Assembly (NCBI RefSeq): GCF_014839805.1
Contig: NC_051129.1
Coordinates: 5,646,920 to 5,710,919 of the forward strand
Source of the DNA: Manduca sexta
Taxonomy: Eukaryota; Arthropoda; Insecta; Lepidoptera; Sphingidae
Length of the DNA stretch: 64,000 bases
Direction of reading: 5' to 3'
Part shown: piece by piece, positions 47,296 to 60,366 of the stretch
Numbering within the stretch: the first letter of the stretch is position 1
Layout of the letters: each line of letters starts with the position of its first letter
Notes under the pieces: generated by a model
Database searches by the model: none
Seen by the model: the letters and a program-made list of their open reading frames with translations, nothing else
What the model was told of the DNA's origin: nothing
Translations under genes and position numbers: made by a program

Positions 47296-50200
47296 GGAAC
47301 TTTCGAAAATCGCATCAACGTATCGGCGCGTCATTTTATATTTATGTTTCTAACCATATAATTGAGGAGACGCCGTTTATCAATACGTATATCTTTCCTA
47401 ATCTCGGCCATGTTCAACCTAATTTACAATACACATTCGAATAGATTAAAGGCATAAAACCATTCGTATATTAAAATAAGTCATAAAACATATACTAAAA
47501 TAATAAGCGGTCGTTAATGCGGTTTGTACAGTATTCACAACGGGGTAGTCGGCCAACAGAATAACAAACGAGCAAAGCGAACACTGTTTTAGGTCAACGT
47601 TGAACAAATACCAAACGGGTCGGTCGGACGCTTCCGTGGACTATTTCTGAACTGCATCTAAACTACGAGGACTGCGCCATGTTGTCACGACTTTCGCGAC
47701 GTCATGCAACGGGGAACCACTTTGATTCCTCTGGCAATACGCACTCCGTATTAGAATCACGTGCCATTTGCCACGTTATACGAAATTCCTATTTGTAGTC
47801 TCAAAGATATTTTTTAAAAGGATGTTTTCTTTTATTTTTTATATTTTTTTAACTTTCTAGTGGGGATGCGGTCTTTATTTCAGTTATATACTTACGAGAT
47901 ACCTTAAAGACTCTTATCTCAATACTCTGATCATTCTATTATGGACTTACTATTGATGTAAGATTAATACGATTTATGTGAAAAAAAAAATGCGACCGAA
48001 CTACGACAAATAAGAAAGGTTCGCCACAGATTGCGGAAGCGAATCATTCGTACCCATTTCGCGAAGCGGGTCGTGCTGCCCGATTCAGTCGGACAACGTC
48101 TCGACTTCTATATTCTATAAGCTAAATAAGGAGCAAAAGTTCAACGGCCTGCTTTGACAGACTAGGAAGGAAGACTAGAGTCACTATGGGACACGTCAAT
48201 TGCCATAGAAGAACGAAAAATGCGCAATAAAAACCACTCGACGCTAAATCTACATTTTGTATTATAATATATACACTTGAAAATATTCGACCTATATAAA
48301 TATTCACATTAGTCATTAAAAAAAGAGAATAGAAATGCGAGTCATCAATCTCATTAATGAATAATTATGTCAACCAAGTAAGGGACGCGGGGACAATTTG
48401 GAGAATAAACACAAATGATATGTAGCAAAAGGAATAATTTTGTTTGGTTGATCTTGCTATCCAGATGACGTAGCATCTTGGCAGCGTTGAGGGGTAAGAC
48501 AGGAATTGCGTAAAAGTGTCGTGAACATTTCGTTTGAATTGTCTCAGAGGACTTTTCGTGACAACGAAAATACAGAAATACCATTTACATCTGTCAATAG
48601 TTACAGAAATAGAAAGTATTTGTTTAATACTTTTGTATTTCACGAATTTTAACTACTGTAAGTCATAGCGACACCTGCAACAACACATTAAATCAGCTCA
48701 CCTTTTGCCAAATTTGTATGATTAATTGCAACTAAATTTGGTTAAAAGAGGTTACAATATTTTCCTTGTAGCTATCGTTATGAGTAAACATTAAAATAAA
48801 AATACAATTATATTATGAAAAAATATTTTTTATTAATTTAACTGTCTAAAATGGTAATATGGCTATATATTTAATTTCTTTACCTATATTATACAATCAA
48901 ACAAATTTGGACTATAATAGGTTATAATTTTTATAGCGCATCGTAAGTTCAGAGTACATCTCATGTGACGAAATATTTATACGTGGCAGCTATTGTTTTA
49001 TTTGCAAACGCATAGGTTTTCCCCCATTTGTACAATCGCTTTAAACCATTCTTGCCGCTTTTTGTTGTTGTTCTTAATTTTCCCAGAATTAAGGAAATTG
49101 TAACCAGTGTAAATAGTAAAATTTAAGGCTGATACCTGAGGTCTCAAAGCATTACCATGACATGTAGTATTTTGTAATTCAACGTTCAGTGTGTTTCATA
49201 ATATTTGTGGGTCATCGTGGTATGTGTAGGAACTGTTGATGAACCAAAGTTAATTACCCTTTTCGTCATTTAGTTTAGAAAAATAATCTATTCGGGATGA
49301 TGTTAAATCGAACGTCCCTCTGTTTACTGATAACAGTGACACCCGGCTACAAAACTTTTCCCATATGTAGGATTAGTAAGACATATATTAGACGTATTTA
49401 TTTAATGATTTAACCACTAAAAATTCTCATTATTATATTACGTCATTGGAAGTAATTAAAAAAACAACTTATTACAGTATAATTCATCGAAATGATTTTT
49501 AAAGAGAATTATTTTTATTAATAAACGTATTGGGTCAACGCCGGTAAAAGGAAAATTAATTAATGCACCTACATATTAACATGTACTTTCAAGAGCACCG
49601 CAGAAAATATAGAACCGTAAGCTTTGCGGGCTGCATAGCGCAACAACGCGACAAGAAGCTAGTTGAATTACCAGAACTAAACTACGAAACCTAAACGTGG
49701 AAAAAATTTTGGACCCGTTCCAAGCAGCTGATTGATGAGGATGGTCATTTCGTACACGGCCAATCCCGATATTTTTCTTATTATTTAGCAAAGTAGTGGA
49801 CTAGTCTATTTTTGTGACGCGAAAAACAAGCCGCCACAAAATATGCCGTCCGCCCGGCTACACAAAAAATGAATCGTTAAATTTGTAAAACACACGTATT
49901 ATTTTATATGAGCTAAGCAACGCTACCCGATCATTTTAGACATTATAATATTTTGATGGCATTCATAATTTATCCGTGTCATGTTAAAAAGAAACTATAT
50001 TCGATAGCGCGCAAAACACTGACGAAAATTAAATTTTATGCGTCTTCAACGTGTCTATGAATAACGAATTCCTTTCACGATGCTTTGAGAAATCACCGAG
50101 TCGTACATACGTTATAAGAATATAACAATCCTAATCAAATTAATTGAATGCTTAAACTCGGAGCCGAGAAGCGGAATAACAGCCTGAGCACCGTTATTAG

Positions 50201-51319
50201 AACCACAGACCACATCATGCAACACTGCCTTCGCCGCTAGCTGAAAACACATACCGGTGCACAATTATTATTATGCCACTACATGATATTTTAAGAAGCA
50301 AACATTAAAAGGAAATTTAATTACGGAAACCGCAATTAAAATTAATTCACCACAGTCATTCAAATCTTCAAATAAAAAATATAAAATGATTAAACAAAAC
50401 AAGTAATGCAAATAACCAGACTATCAAGCCAATACGCGCATAAAGTCGAAAACCATGGCCTACAAACATAATTCATGTCATGCCAGGTAGTTATTGCGAT
50501 TATACCAATCGAACTCTTGCAAACATTAAACTCATTGGCAGTCCCATCAGGACATACGAGTAACGAATACTACTGCACTATAAGATGATAAATTAAATAT
50601 TAAAAAAAAAAAACAGATTTTGGCCGGTGTGCAAGCGTGGGTGAATCTAATGCGCTTAGCGACCAGATAAATAAAGCCAGCGCTTTACATTCTGAATATC
50701 TTCTGGGATATAATTTGCTGCGCGATAAAAGAAATAACAGCTGTTTTCTTGCGGTTTTCAGGTAGAATGCAACGATTACATCTACGGTAATGTACAGTCC
50801 AACTAACGTAAACCTTACAATACTCATGTAATTAGACTAGACTTTTTTTATTGAGCTGCTAAAAATATATGATTTAATGAAAAATATAAATTAAAACCCT
50901 TGTTTCAACGCTTTTTACGATTATTTACAACAACTGTAAACAAAGTTCTTCCAACCACTATTTCAGACTTCAGGTAACAAATGTATAGCTTTCAAGATAC
51001 CATGCTTGATATGAAGTTAAAATGATGTCCCACTAATTATACAACCTTGCGTCCATTACGCATAATTATCATACAATTTATAAACCTGCACACCCTCCTC
51101 TCTAGGTAAACGTCATTATTTACCGTACCTCCGTGCAAAGTGCATCAGCGGGATGTCACAGTGTCTCAACGTAGGTCTATTACTCGTATTCATTTCAAAC
51201 AAACAAATTCGAAAACAAAACACTATTGTGTTTGTACTCCGTGCATACTATTTATGAATGTATGTCGTCTGTAGTTCAGTAAGCGCATCTAATTACCTAA
51301 TGTTTGTATCCAGACTCAC

Positions 51320-51383
51320 CGAAATGTTGTGGACTTGCCAAGCATTTAGGCGTGCAGAAAGAAGGAATGTGAAGGTTAATTAC
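51320..51383 (-). CDS. Mrtf: Probable 5' coding exon 2 of MRTF
   Basis: A T-rich acceptor (tatattttcag) and a GTGAGT donor bound 64 nt. Only one of three frames is open, reading VINLHIPSFCTPKCLASPQHF plus one base. It enters in phase 0 and leaves in phase 1, which is what the MRTF exon at 35164 needs (G+AG = Glu, then SRSSCGGG). It also enters in the phase left by the exon at 52843-52787. I know no homologous segment for these residues, so the assignment rests on splice sites and phase. It implies an intron of about 16.2 kb. Confidence 0.55.
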
Positions 51384-52786
51384 CTGAAAATATAAAACAA
51401 ACAATTATTTAGCTATAGTTTCATACGTGTCACGGAACACAGAATTATTAAAGATGGACAAAAAACTAACATTTCACATTTACTCTTATTAAATGGATAT
51501 TGTATATAATAGAACATATCAGGTCTATGACAGAAAGGATCAAAGTGTAATATTCTGGAATAAGAACAGGTAATACTCCAAATCATTCCGTCATACGTCG
51601 CGTAATTCCTTTCCCAACTGTAAAAACATTGAACGGTGACGTCGCCACTGGTCTCAACATAACTTGATATGTCTTACAAATTTTGTTATCTTCCGATTCG
51701 TTTTTATTCTGCCATGTTTCTTTAACTTGGAAACCGACACTCAGAAATAAAAACAAACCCCTTGTGGACAGGCCAAATAGAGCAGTGAGAAAATGTTGAG
51801 CCAAAATAATTTTGTCTATAAAAGGTTAAACGCATAGTAATTTATTAAGGTTATACAATGAAAGCGTGTAGACGCAAAGGAAATTAAGTATGTTGAAATA
51901 AGAGAAAATGAAAAAAATCCCAACGTCTTGGCAGAGTTTGAAACGTTCCGATGGCGCCTGAGTAATACAATCGTGGAAGAGCGTACCAGTACCAGTAATT
52001 GGGGGAACGCAAATAGACAAAACTTCGTAAACAAGTTTGACAGCATTGGGTGGTGCGATGAGCCCACGCACCTCTTCTACATTAACGTTTACCCGAGACA
52101 ATTACAATTTAATGTCATATTTAGAGCTGTTTTCGAACATCTTAAAGTCACTTAAATGTAATTATTAATTATTATGTTAGTGTTATATATTTATTTTTTA
52201 TCTGTTAGTGTTGTATATTGTCGTATGAATAAATTTTATCAATTGTTAGAAAAAATCCTTATGCTTATAAATGAGCAAAATTTATTAAAATTGATTTGAT
52301 AGCTATGCCCGTAGTTTGGCAACCAAATTGTTTCTATGTTTTCTATGAAAACAACATCAATGTCAATGTTGCCAATATCGATAAAGTAGTTCTTATGTTA
52401 GGTCAGTTGATAGAATGCTTTACAGTTAGGGTGTGTTTTGGCGGATTCCCTTCCATTCATTCAATGGTTGACAGGATGTCGTAACACACGATTGATCATA
52501 ATTTAACGAATGCTATAATTTAATGTCCTTAATATTTGTTTAAAATTGACAATAAAAAAATTGAATTTATTTGTTTTGGAAATAGTCTCAATAATAAGGT
52601 ACTTATGCCACCCAGAACCTAAAATTAGAAAAATTTGCAAAGCACTGCTCCGTACTTGTTATTTGATAAATTAGAAGCTAAGTATCATGATTCCTAGTAT
52701 TTTTTTAAGCAAAAATTTAATTGTCTGTTTTGAGATAAATATAATGAAATGTTACTACCGAGATGAATGCACTCGAGTGAATTTAC
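51384..52786 (-). other. Probable first MRTF intron; overlapping unexplained ORFs
   Basis: 1.4 kb between the two proposed 5' coding exons. At 51583-52160 both strands have 70-90-codon open frames with protein-like composition (for example RPVATSPFNVFTVGKG on the minus strand). These may be a decayed insertion. Confidence 0.35.
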
Positions 52787-52843
52787 CTGCAATATTTCAA
52801 TGTAGGTCAGGTGGTTGAAGTTCGTTAATCTCTGCACTGACAT
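52787..52843 (-). CDS. Mrtf: Probable first coding exon of MRTF (long isoform)
   Basis: ATG at 52843 (A at -3) opens MSVQRLTNFNHLTYIEILQ, ending exactly at a CAG|GTAAAT donor (GT at 52786) in phase 0. The frame is open further upstream but without an ATG for about 85 nt. Joined to the 51320-51383 exon and the core exons the predicted protein has about 955 residues, in the range of MRTF proteins. A different first exon, or an extra 5' non-coding exon further right, is possible. Confidence 0.5.
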
Positions 52844-54039
52844 TATTTTCACCGAGCGCCGTCGGGCTACGACCAGCGTACCGACAAGCCAAAAGGATTG
52901 GCGATTCTGGCTTTGTACCAAGGAACGCAAACGCCCAGTTAACTACTGCACATTTTGAGACTTAACGTGGCATCTACTTACGTAGTAATAGATCAGCCAA
53001 AATTTTATTTACTATTAATGTACGAAACGACAACTGAACTTTTACTCTGAAACATTTCATCGTAAGCATTACTGTTTTCGAAAATATTACTCAAACCACA
53101 ATACTATGATTCCACATGGTAACTTGTTGCTGTTAAAAACGGTGAAGATGATAGGTCAAAAAATTCTTCAAAACAATAATCAAGGCAAAGATGGAAAACA
53201 ATGCAATAATCCGTAATTGTAATGATTCCAATAGATTCCTTTTTGTCGTGATGTAAGACTTAGGCATTGAACAGATCTGGCGGAACCGTTCCAGAGGTGC
53301 TAATAGAATTTCATATTCGCACTGACTTCGACTTACATAATTAGCAACCTAAGTGGACGTGAAAGCCTCCACACCCTATTCAGCATTCCTACCCTTTTCA
53401 TAGCAAGCACATCATTAGGTGTTCAATTCTCATACAGACCCGAAGTACCTCAGAGTATGATAGAGGACGGATAAATTTGGAAAACATTTGGAATGGGAAT
53501 TACCGATACAAATATTTGATATATAAGGAAAAAAACCAAGATAAAAAATAAAAGGTGATAAAAGCTATGATAAACTGAATATATTAAAATGTGTACAGAT
53601 AGCACTGTACATAATGTGGCACAAACGGAAGGCACGTGGTACACACAACAGACATTATTCACTGCAGGATGAATGAATTGGCTAGACCGGTTTGGCACTT
53701 TAGTTACAGTACCATGGAAAACCAATGAGAAGCAGTAACTAGTTTCTTTATCGAGAGCTTTTGCAGGGCAATAAAATAACCAGGAGCAGAATAAATATCT
53801 CCATTTCAATTCCTTTTCCTCATCTTAATAGGTCGGCATCTCTAGGCGAAGGTGTTGATAGGCAATGGTGATCACTCACATCCATGCCTTCATAAAGCAG
53901 ATGTTGTAAAAAGGAGTATTTAATAAAATAAGTCCACATCTGAACTCATTAGAGGTGGATTGTTTAAAGAGCCCATTAAATAATCCCAGTCAATTATCCT
54001 AAAGGTAATCGACAGTGGCAGTCGCACGAGAGATTAAAT

Positions 54040-54470
54040 AATTAACCGTTTCGCAAATGCATATGGCCCGTATTTCCATCGGCGGGTGTGCATCGAGAGA
54101 GACGTTACGAAATCCGCGGCAACAAGCGCCAAGCGCATTAACGCACCCGGTACGCCCCGACGACGGTGCGCTCGCAAAGGATGACGCCCCCAAATGACAC
54201 CGTGCAGACAGAAATAAATCAGCAAGCTAAACAAACCAGGCATTTCCGGCGGTCATGTGCACACTGACACAATTAAAATAATTCCTAAAGCACGCCGCGT
54301 GCCCTATACAAAGAGTAAGGCGCGGTGAAGTTTCGCGTTTGGCTGCGATGAGCCATGAATGGGCGTAATATTACGCAAGTTGGCTTGGTCTTCGCGGCAC
54401 TGAGTCATTGGTACGAAATTAACGTGTGTAACTTCGGCTGGAGCCCCGCAGCTGTACAGCGCTCTAATAA
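54040..54470. promoter_or_regulatory. Extended GC-richer block, candidate enhancer or upstream promoter
   Basis: About 430 bases with few T/A runs, no open frame of note on either strand longer than 70 codons, and homeodomain-like TTAATTA-type sites on its left border (about 54035-54050). It lies upstream of the proposed first MRTF coding exon. Confidence 0.25.
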
Positions 54471-55439
54471 ACAACTCTTGCAAACACGTCTATTTCAATT
54501 TAATGACATTACCTTAAAATTATTAAACGAGTATAAAATGCGTAGGTAGAAATTATTTTATATATAGCGCACATGAATAAAAGGGTAAGAGTCATTGTTG
54601 CTAACAAACGCATTGGCAACAAATAGCCATATATAACGTTAACAAATTATTCCGTTGTGTAAGTTGTAGCCTACGTACGCGTTTGCCAAAATGAGGATTA
54701 ATGCCTACCTGACTAGTAGCGAACGAGTTACCAGCGTGGAAAATGGAGCAAATTTAGATAAAGGTTAAAACAATAATATTACGGTGCAAAAGGCCTTGAA
54801 ACTGCAATAATATCCAAATAATAAGGCAAATGCCTATATATTCTTTGCATGCCGCGATGTTGTATAACAGATCAGAAGCAAACATTGTATAAAAAAGGTT
54901 ATTTTCGCCGACAGCCAGGGTCGTACGTAATATAAAGCATTCCTGAACTGATTCCATCGAAAGTGCATGTGGCTATAGATAGTTGCAGATTTCGTGGAAT
55001 GTTATGAAAAACTGTTTGATAGCGAACATCCTGGACACGTTTTTGGCTTAAATGTAAAAATGATTATATTGTTACTATTAGAAACCGATAACGTTATGGG
55101 ATATTTATAAGCAAATAAACAAAATGATTATTATAAACAATTTTTTAACCACTTGTGCCAAGAAAGTAGACAAGAACGGTAAAATAAAGTTTGTAAACAA
55201 ACCAGTCTTAACGCACCAAAAATATTATCTTGTGTAATACGTTGCGAACGTTTTCCCTTCGGCTTGAAGTCCGTGCCTAGTTTTAATGAATTTTAAGAAT
55301 AAATATGCACCTACATTTTGTAAATTGATTAAATGTGGTAAATTTATGCTATAGGCAGATTTGTTTATCATTCAACCAGTTCGACTGACGACTTACTGGT
55401 ATTTAAAGGACTGTGCTCACGGCTCAAAAAAGTAACCCA

Positions 55440-55580
55440 GAATACCCGTGTCTCTGGGGAAAAGAGGTAGGCAGGGTCCCAAGGTTGCTCTTGTCTTAGA
55501 AGTGTTTATGGACAATGATTATAATCACTCACAACTGCGCACTCACTTGCTGGCCTGCCTGCCTTTTATAATAAAAAATC
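55440..55580. repeat. Dispersed repeat fragment
   Basis: 'cactcacttgctggcctgcctgccttttataataaaaaa' resembles the common lepidopteran repeat that reads '...cgtttgcc...tttataaaaaa'. Only a fragment; a related tail may lie at about 16590-16620. Confidence 0.3.
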
Positions 55581-58500
55581 ACAGAAACGTGGTCTGTTAC
55601 TGCTATTTCGTTATTCTAAATCTGAATTATTCCTACGAAAAACGGAGGGTAGAATTATTTATGTTGCGCGCAGATTGATTTATCATGATGTTATAGAAAT
55701 TTCATAAAAATGTGTGCTATAGTCAATCTGCAACTATAACAGAAAAAGGAATAACAAACATGGATTTGTTTAAATTTTTATGCAATGATTAATGAAACAA
55801 GCGTATGTGTGTCTTCTCGTGTAATTTAACACATTGACGTCAAAATCTGCAAGTTCTTTCTGTATTATGTCAAAGGATAAAATAAATGAATTCCATCTGT
55901 AGAAATGGACCAACACCGGTAGGAATTTAAAGGTTCTTCCCCAAACTTCATATTGGATTTTCCATACAATGGCTGAACAAAATATTCAAAATAGGATTAA
56001 ACAAAATTAATAAGACATAACAGCGCGCGTGTTATTAAACCGAAATGGCACTCGAGAATAACGCGCAAGATCCAACAACTAGGTCAACAATAATAAATTT
56101 ATGTCGAGAATAAAATCTTAAGTATAATAAATACGACAAAGTTAAATTGTTTTAGGTCCACGCGCCCGACATCCGATAGATTAACTCATGTTTATACTTA
56201 ACTTTATGTTTCAATCTTACCGTCGACGATACAATTATAGAGTAAATTTTAATATATTATTCATTAAAATGGAGCGTCACATTAATCTAACACTTCTATG
56301 TGATGCTGTTACATGTATTGTTGCTACTCTGTACGATACAAAAGAACATAAAAAATAATGGCAGTAGGGGTGGACCACAATAAAATGTGTGAAAAGTGCA
56401 TACAATGCGAAATCTATTGATTGAGATACAAGAATGGTGCCGCAAGTAAAAGTTAGTGAAATAGAGTGTCTATGAATCAGAGGATAATTGAATCTTTCGA
56501 CTTGACTTCCTCGATTTATTTCAAACCCATAAATACAGTGAGTACAATTAGTATTAAACACCTTAAAAATATCAATTAGAAGTGACATATAAACGCTACA
56601 CAAAATCCTATATATATTATACGGAAAGGCAACACTAAACTACTTTAAAATCCGACTTATCTTTTTCAAAATAAAATATCTCGTACCTGTATTTATCTGA
56701 AACTATAGCGCTATTGAGTTAACGATCCCCAAACGAAAAAAGAAATTGAAAATGTCGCAACTGATTTTAGTAAACTATTTTGTTAGTTGACCGAATTATG
56801 TCCAGGAGACATAGTTGATGTTTGTCACAGACGTTCTATTAAAGCATTCCACAAAGTTACGGTGTTTTCTACACTCATAAATTTGTTATATTTATAGCCA
56901 TTATTTTATGATACTCTTTGGAAAGCAATCTGAACGTCTAAACAAATCGTTTCAATAAGCTATAGCAGTTGATTAAAGCATTAGTGTGTGCCATTTATAC
57001 ATACATCTCTGTTTATATGCAAAGTGTAATAATACTAAACTATTACAATTTACATAATAGTAATTTAATAATACAAATGGCAGTTCACTCTATCCACAAA
57101 GTGTTTACAACTATGGTGTAAATAATAGTGTTAATTGAAATTGTCCTGCTAACATCCAGTTGACACGTATCCAAGATGCTGTCAGCAGATAACGGTAAGA
57201 TGGTTCATGTGGTCGGCGCGCCTACAGCTAATAGCGTACGACGACATCACAACTGCTGTGTTAATCACAACACACGTACTAGAGCCAACATTACACCAGG
57301 CAATTTTTTGTTATAATAGTAACCTGTCTAGCGAAAATAGATACTATTAATACATCCTGCATTTTCTATATGAAATGTTTAGCTTTCGTTCGTTGCCATG
57401 CATCTAGCACGAGATAATAAGCTTTTCATGTCGTAATTATATTAGTGCATCAACTAAGGACTGGATTACGATTTATTAAGTATAAAGTAAATAATAAATG
57501 TTGCTAACCAATGTTGTTTATTGTTATTTATATTTAAATGAGCCATTTAATTGTGATCCAATACTTAAGACTTTACATAAGATTTGTTTACAAAGTGCGA
57601 GCTATCATGCGAGTCGAGTTAAACAATTATTGCAGCTACTTGTACGGGTAATCGCTTTATGTCACTCACGTTATATTATGCAAGTCAGTTAACAACTTCC
57701 CATGTCAGATTTAGGGAGTCTGACGTTTATTTATTTTTATGAACTCGTCACAGGCTAATACACTTCTTTGGCAGCAGGAGTTCTCAATGTGAATATGAGT
57801 TCGCCGTTTTCATAACTTATACAATTTAGAAATCAATCAATTAATAATTAAAAATCGAAATACATACTTATTTTATATGAGAAAGTTGTATTCTATCAAC
57901 TTAGAACTCCGAACTGAGTAAAAAAATCATAATATTTAGAACTATTTCTTCAATAAACATTTTAGTTTTTTACGAATTAAATTGAGGTATTTTAAGATAA
58001 ACGCTGAAACAAGTCAAGGAAAGCAACCTGCGTCATTATGAGAATGAAACCGTTAAATAATGTAGTTCTTATACAGAATGGGTTTTTATAATGAGGCCGT
58101 AAGCTACCTTGGAATCTCAAGAAAACTTTCATTCAAGAAGACTGTCAAAAATTGTCAAAGACTTTCATTTAAGGATGTAAATAAATGATATTGGTATCGC
58201 TCTGAAGTATGATTTTTCACGGTCAATATAACAGTCAAATAATGCTAATATTAAATTTACAACATACCAAATGGTTCACGCAAATCGCTCATAAACACGG
58301 CAATACGTTATATCTATACAAGAACGGGGCTCAATACACACACCTAATGTCGAATACCTGTGTGCGTCCTCTAACAAGATATTCCATAAATTCCATCATC
58401 TGTATATTACAAAGAGTATAATTATTAATCTATAAAAACGCTATAATTTGTGAAATTACCCATTAATAACATGTTTTCGACGTAAATATTAATTACGTGT

Positions 58501-60059
58501 CTGAAAAACATCCTCATACTATTTTATATGATGTGTACTGAAAAGAAAAGTATAAAATTGTACGGCAGATCGTAAAATAACGCAACGAGGTCAAGGTGTG
58601 TTTAGAACGAGGACGACTCCGCTAATTACCCATCCGACTTGTCAATTATTGTACACGTGCTACAAAAATATATCCCAAAAAAAAAATTGTCTTGAACAGA
58701 CCTAACACCAAACACTTACAATTATCTATCTGAAGACTTCATTTATCAGTTTATTTTAACAAGGTTTTCCAAAGTGGGGTACACGCCACACATCCTGCTG
58801 ATGCTACGCCAATAGATCGTATGGGGGTAGGTTAATAATACTCAAGAAGAAACGAAAGGAAAGTAATCGTTACAGTCATTATAAAAAGTGAATACAGGAA
58901 TAGAATTAAATATTATTACATAATTACTCATAATGAAAAATACAGGAGCTATTATAATAAGCTCATTTCCTCATTTTGTTTACATAAATTTTTTTAAGGT
59001 TGCGCCGCTGTTTTGTCGAATTGCTCGTGGGACTATATTCCTTAGCTACATAGTCTAACACAAAAAAATAGGGTGCATACCATTTTTATTAAATTAAGTG
59101 TGTTAAGTACAATACTATAGCAGGAAAACCATCGATTTATATGTACTAAGTACTAGATCTGGCGTTCCGAAGACTCACTATGTTCAACTGAAGTGTAATG
59201 CAATCCGGCATTGTTTGCAATTTACTTATACTTTATTTAAAGCGCTTTAGCATTGCATGTTTAAAGTTTGGTTAGACGCCGATTCATGATTTAGCACTGC
59301 AGCGAACTTTAGTTCTTACTCCAGATTTTGAATAAATAGTTTATATGGACGGTCGTGTCTATAGTACATGGCAATCAGGAAAACAAATAAAGTGGGAAAT
59401 TTTTGATATTATAATTGTATAATATTTACTCAGACCTCGGTCTTTACTTTACCAATACTAGTTAAGACTCAAAACATTAATTGAAGGCTCAACAGAAAAA
59501 AGCGTGCCGCCATACTAGACATAAATCATTGCTTGGTGTACGTTACGTTCTACGGAAAACATCGTTAAATGTGTTTGTTTCCCTGACAACACAAGGTAAT
59601 AAAATTACTAATGAATCATATCGGACGAACTAGAAATGGTATAGGTAAAAGGTAAATAGCTGAAATAAAATTGATATTTTCTTAAGGAATTTCTTAATGA
59701 AATAGCCGTACTGGATACTTATTTACACGAATACTAATTATCGCCCCATGAATAATTAATTTACTTAAAATATAAACATCAATTAATTAATTTATTAGGT
59801 ATAGTCATGCTTTTTTCTCTCCCTTTTTGTTTTTTTTTCTATCTCTTTTAAAAACTTCGCAACTGATTGGAAATTCAGTTCTGTTCAAATCAACAATCAT
59901 AGTTTTCAATATTCGCAATAGATATTTTATAAACAATAAACATAGCTTAACAGCGGAATTCGTCAGTATGGTTTCTTGTCATATTTGATGGTTGTATTAA
60001 AACTTATCAACATACCGCATAAGATGTATTTTCGGCATAATATAATGGGAATATTGGAG

Positions 60060-60366
60060 TTTTTTTTATTGCTTAATGCTTTGTATGCCGACCTTCCGTT
60101 CGCCTAATGGTAAACGATACGACCGCCCATAAACAGTAGAAACAACATCCAACACGTTGAATTACAAAGTATTGTTTGGTATTTTCTATTGCGATCGCCA
60201 CCCTAAGATATGAGATGTTAAGTCTTATTATGTCCAGTAGTTACACTGGCTACAATGTCCTTCATGCCGGAACACAATAGTGACTACACGCTACTGCTTG
60301 GCTGCAGAAATGGACACTACGGGTACACAGGTACAAACCTACCCAGGCGGACTCTCACATACCAGT
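60060..60366. repeat. Dispersed repeat family A (long copy)
   Basis: Starts with a T-run and contains CCGTTCGCCTAATGGTAAAC, GAATTACAAAGTATTG, AGTAGTTACACTGGCTACAA and GGCGGACTCTCACATA in the same order as the 16.2 kb copy. Confidence 0.8.

Larger units (their letters stand above)
44318..51319 (-). other. Right part of the probable 16 kb MRTF intron
   Basis: AT-rich with GC-richer islands near 44.7, 46.6 and 47.2 kb. An isolated GTGAGC donor (GT at 48701, minus) follows a sequence with no ATG. No gene is supported. Confidence 0.4.
52844..60059. other. Gene-free stretch upstream of MRTF
   Basis: AT-rich with a GC-richer block at 54.04-54.47 kb and a repeat fragment at 55.44 kb. The longest minus ORF (119 codons, 53450-53809) has no start or splice support and a composition typical of AT-rich chance ORFs. 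Confidence 0.4.

Noticed and set aside
53450..53809. 119-codon minus ORF
   Set aside because: Hydrophobic AT-driven composition with no start, splice or poly(A) support.
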